Source: UBA10649 sp965278945 (GTDB lineage: Bacteria > Actinomycetota > Actinomycetes > S36-B12). Taken from it: a stretch of 64,000 nt of DNA. Location of the stretch: NCBI GenBank assembly GCA_965278945.1, contig OZ257128.1, positions 1,178,001-1,242,000 of the forward strand. Reading direction: 5' to 3'. The translations under genes and the position numbers were made by a program. How positions within the stretch are numbered: position 1 is the stretch's first letter; every line of letters starts with the position of its first letter. The notes below the pieces were generated by a model. That model was not told the DNA's origin and ran no database searches. It saw only the letters and a program-made list of their open reading frames with translations. Shown here in pieces: positions 41,282 to 50,251 of the stretch.

Positions 41282-42834
41282 CGGGCGAACGTTCCCACGC
41301 CGTTGGCATCGAAGTACTCCACACGCATCGTGGTGCCTGCCTTGTTGAAGACGACAGACGACACCGAGCCCGGGTCAACCTCGGGCAGGTCGATCGCGAA
41401 GACGAAGGTATTGCCGTTCCAATGGTCCAGTCGCCACGTGCGCTGGCCCTTCGGTCCCATGGCCAACGTCAGGTGTCCGTCCTTCGCCGTGATGACCGCC
41501 TTGCCGAAGTAGGGGTTGACGTATGTCCCCGCGTACGACGCGAGTGGCTTCGCGGCAGTCACAACGGCAGGCGGGGTTGCGCCAGTCAGCTCGCCAACCG
41601 TCTGACGGATGTTGGCGAACGCACTCGAGTAGAGGGGCCACCAGTCCCGCGACGAAGCACCGAGCTCTGCGGTGTCCAGGAAGGTCATGCCGACCGACTC
41701 CGCAAGCCCGACGGGGAATCCGTTCGTCAGCACGACGATGCCCAGCTGCGAGGCGGGGATCATGCCGACGAACGACGCGGCACCTTGCGCGAAGGCACCC
41801 GAGTGACTGATCACCGTGCGACCAAGGCCGTTGGCGGCGACGCCGAAACCGTAGCCGTACTGGCCCGGGGGCCGGTCGACGCTGGTCGGCAGCGGAGCGG
41901 AGAGGTTGTGGGGGAACAGAGCCTGCCGCAGGGCTCGGTTCTTGATGACCTGCGTGCCATTGACTGTTCCGCCGCCGAGCACCATGGCCTCCCACTTCGC
42001 CATGTCGTTGACACTCGACGCGACGCCGCCGGCTGCAGTTGCCCCGTCGTCGTTGAACTGCACAGGGGTCACCCGCCACGAACCGTCGACGAGCTCATGA
42101 CCGACCGCGTGATTGGGAAGCGAGACGTATTCGTCAAAGCTCGATGTCGTGCGGCTCATGCCGAGCGGCGCATAGATCGCGTCCCGCGACAGCTTCGACC
42201 ACTCCGTTCCGCTGGCCTCTGCGGTCGCGAGCGCTCCCGCCATGATTCCGTAGTTCGTATACGCGTAGCTGGCCCGGAACGGGGCGAGCGGCAGGTAGCG
42301 AAGCCGATCGAGAATCTGCGTGCGATCGAATCCCAGGTACTCCAGGTCGTCTCCCGCATGATCGGGCAGGCCAGACCTGTGCGCGTAGAGGTCACCGATC
42401 GTCAGGTGATCACTGACCCACGGGTCCTTAAGCGCGAAGCCCGGCAGGGACCGCCCCACGGGAGTCTTCCAGGTGATCACTTCGTCGCTGACCTGCTTGG
42501 CGATGACCGTCGCGCCCACAGGCTTCGACACGGACGCGATCTGGAAGACCGTGTCGGCGTCGACGGGAGCCTTGGTTCGCAGATTCGCGACGCCGAATCC
42601 CTCGGAGTACACGGTCTTGCCCTCGTGGACAACGGCAACGGCGACCCCGGGTACGCCCGTTGCCGCCATGATCTCGCGCACCTGGGGAGCAATGGCATCG
42701 ATGGCGTTCTTCAGCGACGGGGGATCGGGCAGCGCGCGGGTCGTCGCCGAAGCCGAGGACGACGCCGCGGCCAGGGCGAGGGCAGCAGCGGCGACCGCGC
42801 CGATCCAGGGCCAGCGACTGCCCGCCTTGCGCAT
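41278..42834 (-). CDS. Secreted serine hydrolase, beta-lactamase class C fold
   Basis: A 518-residue exported protein starting at ATG 42834 (GGGAG upstream; TAGGAT at 42864-42869 on this strand as -10). The signal peptide is residues 1-30. The active-site S-x-x-K is SVSK in FQIASVSKPVGAT (about residues 101-104), the second element is YTN in YAYTNYGIMAG, and the third is HSG in ISHSGAFAQG. A C-terminal lipocalin-like beta domain (about 400-518) is common in such esterases. The possible substrate is an ester or D-Ala peptide; not decided. Coupled to the cyclase-like gene. Confidence 0.85.
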   Translation of the reverse strand: MRKAGSRWPWIGAVAAAALALAAASSSASATTRALPDPPSLKNAIDAIAPQVREIMAATGVPGVAVAVVHEGKTVYSEGFGVANLRTKAPVDADTVFQIASVSKPVGATVIAKQVSDEVITWKTPVGRSLPGFALKDPWVSDHLTIGDLYAHRSGLPDHAGDDLEYLGFDRTQILDRLRYLPLAPFRASYAYTNYGIMAGALATAEASGTEWSKLSRDAIYAPLGMSRTTSSFDEYVSLPNHAVGHELVDGSWRVTPVQFNDDGATAAGGVASSVNDMAKWEAMVLGGGTVNGTQVIKNRALRQALFPHNLSAPLPTSVDRPPGQYGYGFGVAANGLGRTVISHSGAFAQGAASFVGMIPASQLGIVVLTNGFPVGLAESVGMTFLDTAELGASSRDWWPLYSSAFANIRQTVGELTGATPPAVVTAAKPLASYAGTYVNPYFGKAVITAKDGHLTLAMGPKGQRTWRLDHWNGNTFVFAIDLPEVDPGSVSSVVFNKAGTTMRVEYFDANGVGTFAR

Positions 42835-42928
42835 GCGATCTCCCTTGTTCGGATCCTCGGCGAATCCTACGAATGGAACCATGCTGAGCCTCGCGCACGT
42901 GTCGTCATCCGCACGGCAAGATGACCTT

Positions 42929-43492
42929 GTGACATTTCACCTGACCGGGCTGCCGGAAGCCGATGACGTCCTAGACGAGTATCCGATGGCTCTCGTCATC
43001 GGCATGCTCCTGGATCAGCAGTACGGCATGGAGCACGCGTTCCGCGGGGGCTGGAAGATCCTCGGCCGGGTGCATTCGCTCGACCCGGCGACTATCGCCG
43101 CGATGGACCCCGAGGAGTTCACGGCACTGTGCACCCAGCCGCCGGCGATCCATCGATTCCCCGGTGCGATGTCCGCGCGGGTGCAGGCGCTCGCTGCCAT
43201 CGTCGAGTCGACGTACGGGGGAGACGTCACGCGGATGTGGACGGAGCCCAAGACCGGAGCCGAACTCCTCGCGCGGATCGAGGCGCTGCCCGGCTTCGGG
43301 CGGCAGAAGTCCCAGATCTTCGTCGCGCTGCTCGCCAAGCAACTTGGCGTTCAGCCCCGGGGCTGGAGGCAGGCGGCGGGGGACTACGCGCTGAAGGGCT
43401 ACCGGTCTGTCGCGGACGTCGTCGACGAAGTGTCCTTGCAGAAGGTTCGCGACACCAAGAAGCAGAAGAAGGCGGCTGCCGCTTCTAGCTAG
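42929..43492 (+). CDS. HhH-GPD base-excision DNA glycosylase family protein
   Basis: A 187-residue helix-hairpin-helix protein. It begins LTGLPEADDVLDEYPMALVI and has a conserved LLDQQ, typical of the AlkA-related small family. The HhH motif with ALPGFGRQKSQIFVALL follows (about residues 128-144). GTG 42929 fits family starts; ATG 42881 in frame would add 16 residues. The tail is Lys-rich (DTKKQKKAAAA). Its stop shares CTAG with the mreB stop on the opposite strand. It probably removes alkylated bases. Confidence 0.82.
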   Translation: MTFHLTGLPEADDVLDEYPMALVIGMLLDQQYGMEHAFRGGWKILGRVHSLDPATIAAMDPEEFTALCTQPPAIHRFPGAMSARVQALAAIVESTYGGDVTRMWTEPKTGAELLARIEALPGFGRQKSQIFVALLAKQLGVQPRGWRQAAGDYALKGYRSVADVVDEVSLQKVRDTKKQKKAAAASS

Positions 43493-44520
43493 CGACGCGG
43501 CTCGGAGATCAACACCTCGTGGAGTGCTTCGAACTCCTCGACGCACTTGCCCGCACCTAGCGCAACACACTCGAGCGGGCGGTCGGCGATCAGGACCGGC
43601 ATGCCGGTCTCGTGGCGCAGGCGCTCGTCGAGGCCACGCAGCAGCGCGCCGCCGCCGGTGAGGACGATGCCACGGTCCATGATGTCGCCCGATAACTCCG
43701 GCGGAGTGTGGTCAAGCGCGGACCTCACGGCCGCGACGATCTGGTTGACCGGCTCGTCGATCGCGCGGCGGATCTCCTCCGACGAGACAACGATCGTGCG
43801 CGGGAGTCCGGCGATGAGGTCGCGCCCGCGGATCTCGGCATGCGGCTCGTCGGGCATCGGGAAGGCCGAGCCGATGGCCACCTTGATCTGCTCCGCAGTG
43901 CGCTCGCCCAGCATGAGCGAGTACTCCTTCTTCACGTACTGGATGATCGCGTTGTCCAGTTGGTCGCCGCCGTAGCGCAGTGAACTCGCCGTGACGATGC
44001 CTCCCAGGGAGATGACCGCGACCTCGGAGGTTCCGCCGCCGATGTCGACAACCATGTTTCCGGTTGGCTCGTGAACGGGCAGTCCGGCGCCGATCGCGGC
44101 AGCCATGGGCTCCTCGATGATGAAGACCTTGCGTGCACCCGCGGAGTAGACGGCATCCTTGACGGCTCGCTGCTCGACGCCCGTGATGCCCGAAGGGACG
44201 CAGACGACAACGCGCGGCTTCGACAGGTGTCGACGGCGATGCACCTTCTGGATGAAGTACCGCAGCATGCGCTCGGTGGTCTCGAAGTCGGCGATCACGC
44301 CGTCCTTCAGCGGGCGGGTAGCGACGATGTGACTGGGAGTGGCACCGATCATCCGCTTGGCCTCGGCGCCGACCGCGAGGATGCCACCGGTCCTGTTGTT
44401 GATCGCAACGACGGACGGCTCGTTCAGGACGATGCCCCGACCGCGCACGTAGACCAGCGTGTTGGCCGTGCCGAGGTCGATGGCCATGTCGCGACCGACC
44501 AACGAGGATGACGATGGCAT
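43489..44520 (-). CDS. mreB: Rod-shape-determining protein MreB
   Basis: A 343-residue bacterial actin. Phosphate-1 is MAIDLGTANTLVYVRGRGIV (about residues 12-31), phosphate-2 VVDIGGGTSEVAVISLGG, and adenosine loop GGGALLRGLD. It guides lateral wall synthesis in rods. Here mreC, mreD and rodA do not follow, so it is an isolated gene. TACACT with a 40-base leader lies upstream, and a small CTCCT/AGGAG hairpin sits at the leader. The convergent glycosylase gene shares its stop palindrome. Confidence 0.95.
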   Translation of the reverse strand: MPSSSSLVGRDMAIDLGTANTLVYVRGRGIVLNEPSVVAINNRTGGILAVGAEAKRMIGATPSHIVATRPLKDGVIADFETTERMLRYFIQKVHRRRHLSKPRVVVCVPSGITGVEQRAVKDAVYSAGARKVFIIEEPMAAAIGAGLPVHEPTGNMVVDIGGGTSEVAVISLGGIVTASSLRYGGDQLDNAIIQYVKKEYSLMLGERTAEQIKVAIGSAFPMPDEPHAEIRGRDLIAGLPRTIVVSSEEIRRAIDEPVNQIVAAVRSALDHTPPELSGDIMDRGIVLTGGGALLRGLDERLRHETGMPVLIADRPLECVALGAGKCVEEFEALHEVLISEPRR

Positions 44521-44574
44521 CGTGAAGGCGCCTCCGCTCCTCAGATAGGAGTTCAGTGTACGCGGGGGCCTCGA

Positions 44575-46179
44575 TCAGGCGACTCTCCCGTAGTCGATGG
44601 TCACGGTCTGGCCTGCGCCGATCTCGATCGGCGGCAGCTCGACCTCCGCGTCGCCCGCCTCGGTCACCCGCCGCACGGTCCCCGAGTAGGTCACGGCTGA
44701 GGTCGCTCCTGCACGAACGACGAGCTGGTTAGTGGCAGGCAGGATCGTGAACGTGGACCAGTCGCCACCCGGGAGACCCGACGGCGTGAGATCCAGCTCG
44801 TAGCTGACATCAGGACCATTCACGCCGAACGAGAAGGTCGGCTGGCCCACGGACCCGTCAGTCGAGCGGTAGCCGAGCGTGCGGCCCGACTTGCTGATGC
44901 GCACGCTGTCGATGTCGCCGTCCGCGACCTGGATGCCGTCAATCGCCATGGCGATCCCCTCGCCGATGACGTGGATGTTCTCCGGCTCGGGGATTCCCGA
45001 CTGGCGCCCGTGGAGCTCGACCGTGAAGGCTCGCGCGGGCAGCGTGAAGGACGGGGGAGCCGACTGCTCCCAGACCGGCACTCCCTGCTTGGCGAGGAGC
45101 AGCTGCTGCGTGCGGACCCCGGGAATCTCGTCCACGCAGATGTAACGGCCGTCGACGACCGAGCATCCGGACTGACGGCCGCGCGAGTCCTTGACGACGA
45201 TGTCAGAGTGGTGGTTGTCCTCCGGGTCTCCCGTCCAGTACAGCATGCGCTCGCTCGGATCGTTGGCTGCCTTCTGGCCACCGACCGCGTCGCCGCAGAA
45301 CGAGCACGGCTGCACCGCGAGCGCGGGCGTGGTGGGCAGCAGCCACAGTGTCTTCGAGTCCGCGTCACCCTCGTACAGGTCGGGTAGCAGCGTGGGTATC
45401 GGCGATGCCTGGTACGACCAGGTCTCCTTGCGCGTATCGACGTCCATGGCGCGCGTGATGAGCGGCATGTTGTTGTCGTAGACGAGCACCCGGTACTTGC
45501 CTGCGCCGCGCTCCTCGATCGCGTACGGAGTGATCGCGTGGCCGCCGCTCTCGTCCCGCTGGAAGATCCCGATAGTGAAGATCTCGTCCCCGGACGTCAG
45601 CGCGGACTCGAGCTGGTCGAGGATCACGCTGGGCTTGGCCTTGATCGTGTTGTCCATCACGGACGGCAGCCCCTGGTACGCGTACCCGCGCGCGATATGT
45701 GACTGGAGCGGACGGTTGGCGTTGAGGGTGAGGCTGGCGACAGTTGACGCGCCGAAGGCAGCTGGACTCGCAGGCTGGCCTAGGGAGGCGTAGAAGAGCT
45801 CGGCACTGACGGCCAGGCCCATGCAGTGGCCGTTGTCCATGTTGGTGTTCCAGACCGACATCCATTCCTGGGCGGTAGGGATTAGCGTGCACGCTGCTGC
45901 GTCGTCTTCGTTCGCGCACACTGCCGAGCCGAACATCTCGACCATCTGGCGTGTCGTGAGGTTCCTCGTCTTCGCGTCGTTCGCGTAGTTGTCGAACGAG
46001 AATCCATCGCGACTCGGCGTGAAACCGTTGTCAACGATCAGGGGGCCGGTGGGGACGTAGTTCTTGGCGAACTCGGGCAGGTCAGGCTCGTCGCCCGCAT
46101 CGCGGGCGACGGCGGATGACGTGAATGCGGTACTGGCGAGAACGAGGACGCATGTCAGTGCGATGGCCGTGCGCTTCAC
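44575..46179 (-). CDS. Secreted papain-like cysteine-protease-fold protein (NGHC/HAITP/VYDNN family)
   Basis: A 534-residue exported protein starting at GTG 46179 (VKRTAIALTCVLVLAS signal peptide). Residues about 57-260 carry RDGFSFDN, DNGHCMGLAVSAELFY (Cys119), GGHAITPYAIEE (His214), LVYDNNMP (235-237) and ETWSY. This order of Cys, His and Asn/Asp matches a papain- or transglutaminase-like triad. The second half is beta-rich and unrecognised. It is translationally coupled (GTGA) to the upstream metzincin gene. A lipoprotein with the same signature lies at 54,974. Protease or peptide-ligase activity is inference. Confidence 0.7.
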   Translation of the reverse strand: MKRTAIALTCVLVLASTAFTSSAVARDAGDEPDLPEFAKNYVPTGPLIVDNGFTPSRDGFSFDNYANDAKTRNLTTRQMVEMFGSAVCANEDDAAACTLIPTAQEWMSVWNTNMDNGHCMGLAVSAELFYASLGQPASPAAFGASTVASLTLNANRPLQSHIARGYAYQGLPSVMDNTIKAKPSVILDQLESALTSGDEIFTIGIFQRDESGGHAITPYAIEERGAGKYRVLVYDNNMPLITRAMDVDTRKETWSYQASPIPTLLPDLYEGDADSKTLWLLPTTPALAVQPCSFCGDAVGGQKAANDPSERMLYWTGDPEDNHHSDIVVKDSRGRQSGCSVVDGRYICVDEIPGVRTQQLLLAKQGVPVWEQSAPPSFTLPARAFTVELHGRQSGIPEPENIHVIGEGIAMAIDGIQVADGDIDSVRISKSGRTLGYRSTDGSVGQPTFSFGVNGPDVSYELDLTPSGLPGGDWSTFTILPATNQLVVRAGATSAVTYSGTVRRVTEAGDAEVELPPIEIGAGQTVTIDYGRVA

Positions 46180-47474
46180 GGGATGGGCTTCCCATCCGGG
46201 CCGCACGTCTGGGGGGAGAGCATGCACGTCGTCTGGTAGACGACCGGCAGCGTCGCCTTGCCCTGCGAGACCAAGACCTTGAAGCCGTCCTTCGTGCGCT
46301 CGAGCACAGTCACCTTTACTGCGCCGAAGTTCCGGCTGTCTCCCGGTTTGAGAAAGCTCGCGAGGCTGTTCGGATCCGTGGGCGCAGGAGTGCTGCGCCT
46401 GTCCTCGCCCCAGCAGCCGGCGGGTGCGTCGCCGAAGCCCGAGCAGATCTCTGCCTGCTGAGCGACCACGTGGATGCTGACACCGCTATACGGGAGGCTG
46501 CGGTCGTACCCTCGTTGCAGTCGTGACTCGATCGTCATGAACTCGGCGGGCCTGCTGCCCGGAAGCGCGACCAGCTGCAGGCCGGGGGAGCCGACCGCGT
46601 TGATCGTGTACTCCTTCGCGCTGTCCCCGCTGTGCACTACCGCCTGGTCGGGATCGAGCCAGCCCGCCGAGTACCGGTTGAAGACCTGGGTTCCCTTGAG
46701 CGGGTACTTCCCCGCTGACAGGTCGAGGACAGTCGTGGAGCCCCATTGGAACTCGTAGCCCATGACGTCGACCGGGTCGTCGTACTCAACACCCGCGAAC
46801 AGCGTCGGGGCGATCTCGACGAAGTAGCGTCCCGTGAAGGAGTGCGGCCAGGTCAGCGCATGGCCGAGCTCGTGCACGACCGTCGAGTTATGTGGCCGCT
46901 CCTGTCCATTCGGGAACAGCGTCATCGCACCGAGTTCGACGGCGCGCTTCGAGCCGGGCAGCGTCGACGGCTTGCCCGTGCAGGGCGACCTGACTGACGT
47001 GTCCTCCTGGCATTCGTCCGCCGAGCCGAACGCATGCGTGTCTCCGCGCACGTTCGACACGACGATCACGCCGTCGCGCCCGGCGGATCGGGCGATCGCC
47101 TCCGCCTTGCACTCTCGGTACCCCTCCTTCGGGCGAAGCGTCAGCTCGCCTCGCGCGCGAAGCTCGAGCCGGTACTTACCCTCCGAGAGCCACGCGTAGT
47201 AGTCGGGCGCGAACCTGTCGATCCTCCGGGTGACCTGCTCGGCGTCAGTGTCGATTCGGTCCGGCAGGCCCTCCCACTCTGGCACCGAGGTGCGCTTGGG
47301 TACATCGCAGAGCCAGACATCGAAGCGATCGGTGCCTAGTGAGTGTCGCTGCAGCGTCGCACTCTCCATGATGATCGGCCCGTCGACGCGCGCGATAGCA
47401 GGTGTCGTCCCGGTTGCTGACGCGAGAACCGTCGATGCGATCGCCGCAGTGATCAGAACACGCAGATGCTTCAC
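46176..47474 (-). CDS. Secreted metzincin-type zinc metalloprotease
   Basis: A 432-residue exported protein starting at GTG 47474 (GGGGGAAG upstream; signal peptide residues 1-27). The zinc site is VVHELGHALTWPHS, an HExxHxxxxxH motif at about residues 201-211. It is followed by a Met-turn in DPVDVMGYEF (about 233-242). This combination defines metzincins; M11 gametolysin-like is the nearest fit. Several Cys pairs occur (CDVPKR; ECKAE; CQED; PCTG). It is the first gene of a two-gene operon with the papain-like protein, so the two probably act together outside the cell. Confidence 0.82.
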   Translation of the reverse strand: MKHLRVLITAAIASTVLASATGTTPAIARVDGPIIMESATLQRHSLGTDRFDVWLCDVPKRTSVPEWEGLPDRIDTDAEQVTRRIDRFAPDYYAWLSEGKYRLELRARGELTLRPKEGYRECKAEAIARSAGRDGVIVVSNVRGDTHAFGSADECQEDTSVRSPCTGKPSTLPGSKRAVELGAMTLFPNGQERPHNSTVVHELGHALTWPHSFTGRYFVEIAPTLFAGVEYDDPVDVMGYEFQWGSTTVLDLSAGKYPLKGTQVFNRYSAGWLDPDQAVVHSGDSAKEYTINAVGSPGLQLVALPGSRPAEFMTIESRLQRGYDRSLPYSGVSIHVVAQQAEICSGFGDAPAGCWGEDRRSTPAPTDPNSLASFLKPGDSRNFGAVKVTVLERTKDGFKVLVSQGKATLPVVYQTTCMLSPQTCGPDGKPIP

Positions 47475-47566
47475 GCTTCCCCCGTCGCCCGGCCGCGGCG
47501 ATGCGATCTCCCCGGCAGATCGGGCGCCAGAATACCCGGGCGGTGCCCACGGGGCTAGGACCCGAC

Positions 47567-48478
47567 TCAGCCCTGAGGCGTCGTTGCGTCCGCTGGATTC
47601 GCCTCCGGTACACACACGGTGACCGACCGCGGTCGCACCCTGATCCGCATCGTTCGCACGTCATCCTTCGGCGACCCGTCGAGCTCGAAGTCGACGAGGC
47701 GGCTGAACCTCAGCTCCACGGTCCTTCCGAGTTCGGTGACGGTGAAGGGTGCCTGCTCCGCCTTGCCGAGGAGGACCCGGGCGAAGTCTCGTGCCCACTC
47801 GTGCATTCGCCGTGATCCCACGACGCCGATCTCCACGAGACCGTCGTCATGCTGAGGCTCGTCGAACTCGGTGATGCCGGCGACCGCCTCGGCGATGTTG
47901 CTCACCAGCACGCAGGTGACCTCGCCGGAGTAGACCGTGTTCCCGTCGACCACAACCGTGCCTCGAATCGGACCGGCTCGAAGGCGTAAGGCGCCAAGTC
48001 CCAGGCGCTCGACTCGCTGGATCCGCTCGCTGATGCTCTTGCGGTGGTGGTCGCGCATGAGAAGCGAGGAGAGCCCGGCCCCCGCGACCATCGCGAAGTG
48101 CTCGTCATCGGCGACGATGGTGTCGATGCGCCGTCGACCGCCGCCGACCGCGACATCGACCGCCCCTCGCACGTCGATGGGGACTCCAAGGTCGCGGGCG
48201 AGCAGGTTGCCGCCGCCCGCAGGCATGATGGCCATGGCCACGTCTGTTCCGGCGAGTGCATCGACGGAACGCTGCACCGTGCCGTCGCCACCCCAGATCA
48301 GGACGAGGTCCGCGCCGGCCTTGACGACCTCGCGAACGGAATCTCCGACGTCGGCTCCGGCGGGCAGTTCCCGCCACATCGCTACGTCGGCCCCTACCTC
48401 ATCCAGGACCCGGCGAAGTTCGTCGAGACCACCGCCAAGTTCCTTGTCGGCGCGCGCGACCACGGCATAGGTAGGCAT
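47567..48478 (-). CDS. Diacylglycerol kinase-family lipid kinase
   Basis: A 303-residue DAGK-catalytic-domain protein (YegS/DgkB-like). The nucleotide motif is GGDGTVQRSVDALAG (about residues 63-77), and MPAGGGNLLARDLG follows. The C-terminal beta-domain ends near LVDFELDG. ATG 48478 was chosen because homology begins at PTYAVVARADKELGG. It phosphorylates diacylglycerol or a related lipid, by family knowledge. It lies 92 bases upstream of the metalloprotease gene on the same strand. Confidence 0.87.
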   Translation of the reverse strand: MPTYAVVARADKELGGGLDELRRVLDEVGADVAMWRELPAGADVGDSVREVVKAGADLVLIWGGDGTVQRSVDALAGTDVAMAIMPAGGGNLLARDLGVPIDVRGAVDVAVGGGRRRIDTIVADDEHFAMVAGAGLSSLLMRDHHRKSISERIQRVERLGLGALRLRAGPIRGTVVVDGNTVYSGEVTCVLVSNIAEAVAGITEFDEPQHDDGLVEIGVVGSRRMHEWARDFARVLLGKAEQAPFTVTELGRTVELRFSRLVDFELDGSPKDDVRTMRIRVRPRSVTVCVPEANPADATTPQG

Positions 48479-48522
48479 GCACACTCGGTACCCAGGGAGT
48501 CGTGTCGTCAATCCGAGCCCGG

Positions 48523-49020
48523 TCAGGACCCGAGAGCGGACTCACAGCCCTTGCGAATCTCGTCATTGAACGCGACCAGCAGGCAGCGCCTCACCGACGT
48601 AGTCGCGGATTTCAGCGCGGCGACACTGATCCGGCAGGACTCATCGAGCGGGTAGCCGTAGACGCCAGCGGAGATCGCGGGAAATGCGACACTCGTTGCT
48701 CCGATCTCGTCGCACCGCGCGAGGCTGGAGCGGTAGGCCTCGGCGAGCAGACGGTCCGCGGGCTCGTCGATGCCGTAGCGGGGACCGACGGCGTGAACCA
48801 CGTGCTTCACGCGCGGACCGAGATCGAATGCCGGACTGAGGACGGCCTGGCCGGGTGGGCACGGAGCGAGGGGGCGGATCGCCTCGAGCAACTGGGGTCC
48901 CGCCGACCGATGAATGGCGCCGTCTACTCCGCCCCCGCCCGCGAGCTCGCTGTTGGCGGCCGTGACGAGCACGTCCACGTCGACAGTGGTGATGTCGCCC
49001 CGAACGACCTCGATCTCCAT
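48523..49020 (-). CDS. Macro-domain protein (ADP-ribose binding/hydrolase)
   Basis: A 165-residue single macro domain. It starts MEIEVVRGDITTVDVDVLVT and contains the ADP-ribose-binding TAANSELAGGGGVDGAIH (about residues 20-37) and the loop FPAISAGVYGYP (about 118-129). These fit MacroD-type enzymes that remove ADP-ribose or bind O-acetyl-ADP-ribose. ATG 49020; a longer frame upstream overlaps the divergent secreted-protein gene and was rejected. Confidence 0.92.
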   Translation of the reverse strand: MEIEVVRGDITTVDVDVLVTAANSELAGGGGVDGAIHRSAGPQLLEAIRPLAPCPPGQAVLSPAFDLGPRVKHVVHAVGPRYGIDEPADRLLAEAYRSSLARCDEIGATSVAFPAISAGVYGYPLDESCRISVAALKSATTSVRRCLLVAFNDEIRKGCESALGS

Positions 49021-49102
49021 CTGCTGATTGTGCGCATAGGGTTTGGCGGTGCCCGAAGGTGGGCATAACCCGGGAGCACCCACCATTCGGATTCGGAGTC
49101 CT

Positions 49103-50218
49103 ATGCCCTCGCGCACGCGCTCGCTGCTGGTCACGCTGGCAGTCCCGTCCATCGTGGTCGCGAGTCTGGTGATCGTGCCGTCGGCGACCGCAACGACGAC
49201 TACGTCCGATGTGGTGCGTCCGTCGTGCACGATCACTGGAACCGCAGGTGACGACCGACTTGCCGGCACAGCTGGTCGTGACGTGATCTGCGGCCGCGGG
49301 GGTGACGATGTCATCTACGGACTGGATGGCGACGACATCCTCTATGGCGGGGCTGGCGACGACGTGCTGAGCGGCGGAGCCGGGGCTGACTTCCTGATCG
49401 GCGGTTCGGGCCGTGAAGAGCTGCTCGGCGGCAAGGGCGTCGACTCGGTCAGCCAGGGTGGCGCGCCGCGGGCGAATCCGCCGTGGTCCGCGGGCCTCGA
49501 TGTCACGTACGACCTCGCGCCGGGAACCAAGGTCCTGTGGACCCTCGACCGGGAGACCCTCAACTGCGCCGACGAGCCGATGGAATCGTGGACGGACACG
49601 GTCGGCACGGAGTATCCGCGTCCGATCGCGGTCTTCATCACCACTCACACCAGTCCCGTCGCCGAGTGCGCGTACCAGACCTCGCGTGCGACGTGGACGG
49701 TAAAGGTCACCACGCCGTCCGGCTATTCACGCTCGGGAAGCATGAAGGTCGAGACCGGGACGCCGAACATCTACCTCCACCGTGTCGTCGCGACATGCGG
49801 GTTCTCTCAGAACATCGGCTGCGTCGGAGGATCTGCCGAACGCGTGCCCGGCGATGGCTTCTACCCCGCTCCGCACGTGACGATCGGACCGATCAACGAG
49901 CCGCCCCCGCCCCCGCCCGTCGACCCGGGACTGGAATGCAAGGACTCGGCTCGCTTCTCCGTCGGCCAGACCTGGGACCAGGGCAACGCGACGCTGTGCA
50001 CGATCACCGGAGTTCCCTCGTCCGAGATGCCCAATGTCGGACTGATCTTCGGATCGAGCCTGCCGCCCGGCATCACCGCAGGCTTCTTCCCGACGGCCAA
50101 CGACAACACCATCGTGTTCCGCGGACGGGTGACGCAGCAGTGGACGGGGACCATTCGAGTGGCGGCTGCCTACAAGGACTGGTCCGACCTCGAGCCGATC
50201 GCGATCACGGTCGGCTAG
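49103..50218 (+). CDS. Secreted protein with RTX-type calcium-binding repeats
   Basis: A 371-residue exported protein. The signal peptide is residues 1-32 (LLVTLAVPSIVVASLVIV). Residues about 45-120 hold GGxGxD repeats (GRGGDDVIYGLDGDDILYGG and GDDVLSGGAGADFLIGG), a parallel beta-roll that binds calcium outside the cell. The second half is beta-rich with Cys pairs and a Pro-rich PPPPPPVDPG linker (about 271-280) before a last domain. No enzyme domain is seen. RTX repeats at the N-terminus, not the C-terminus, are atypical for type-I secretion; Sec export is likely. Confidence 0.8.
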   Translation: MPSRTRSLLVTLAVPSIVVASLVIVPSATATTTTSDVVRPSCTITGTAGDDRLAGTAGRDVICGRGGDDVIYGLDGDDILYGGAGDDVLSGGAGADFLIGGSGREELLGGKGVDSVSQGGAPRANPPWSAGLDVTYDLAPGTKVLWTLDRETLNCADEPMESWTDTVGTEYPRPIAVFITTHTSPVAECAYQTSRATWTVKVTTPSGYSRSGSMKVETGTPNIYLHRVVATCGFSQNIGCVGGSAERVPGDGFYPAPHVTIGPINEPPPPPPVDPGLECKDSARFSVGQTWDQGNATLCTITGVPSSEMPNVGLIFGSSLPPGITAGFFPTANDNTIVFRGRVTQQWTGTIRVAAAYKDWSDLEPIAITVG

Positions 50219-50240
50219 GCGAACTCGCGCTCGCTGCTGT

Positions 50241-50246
50241 TACCGT
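50241..50246 (+). promoter_or_regulatory. Candidate -10 box (TACCGT) for leaderless start at 50252
   Basis: TACCGT ends five bases before the ATG, with no Shine-Dalgarno between. It fits a leaderless promoter; no -35 seen. Confidence 0.35.
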
Positions 50247-50251
50247 TCGGC

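Noticed and set aside
40481..42924. Long plus-strand frames across the cyclase and serine hydrolase genes
   Set aside because: They are Arg/Gly/Val/His-rich antisense shadows; the minus-strand proteins have signal peptide and catalytic motifs.
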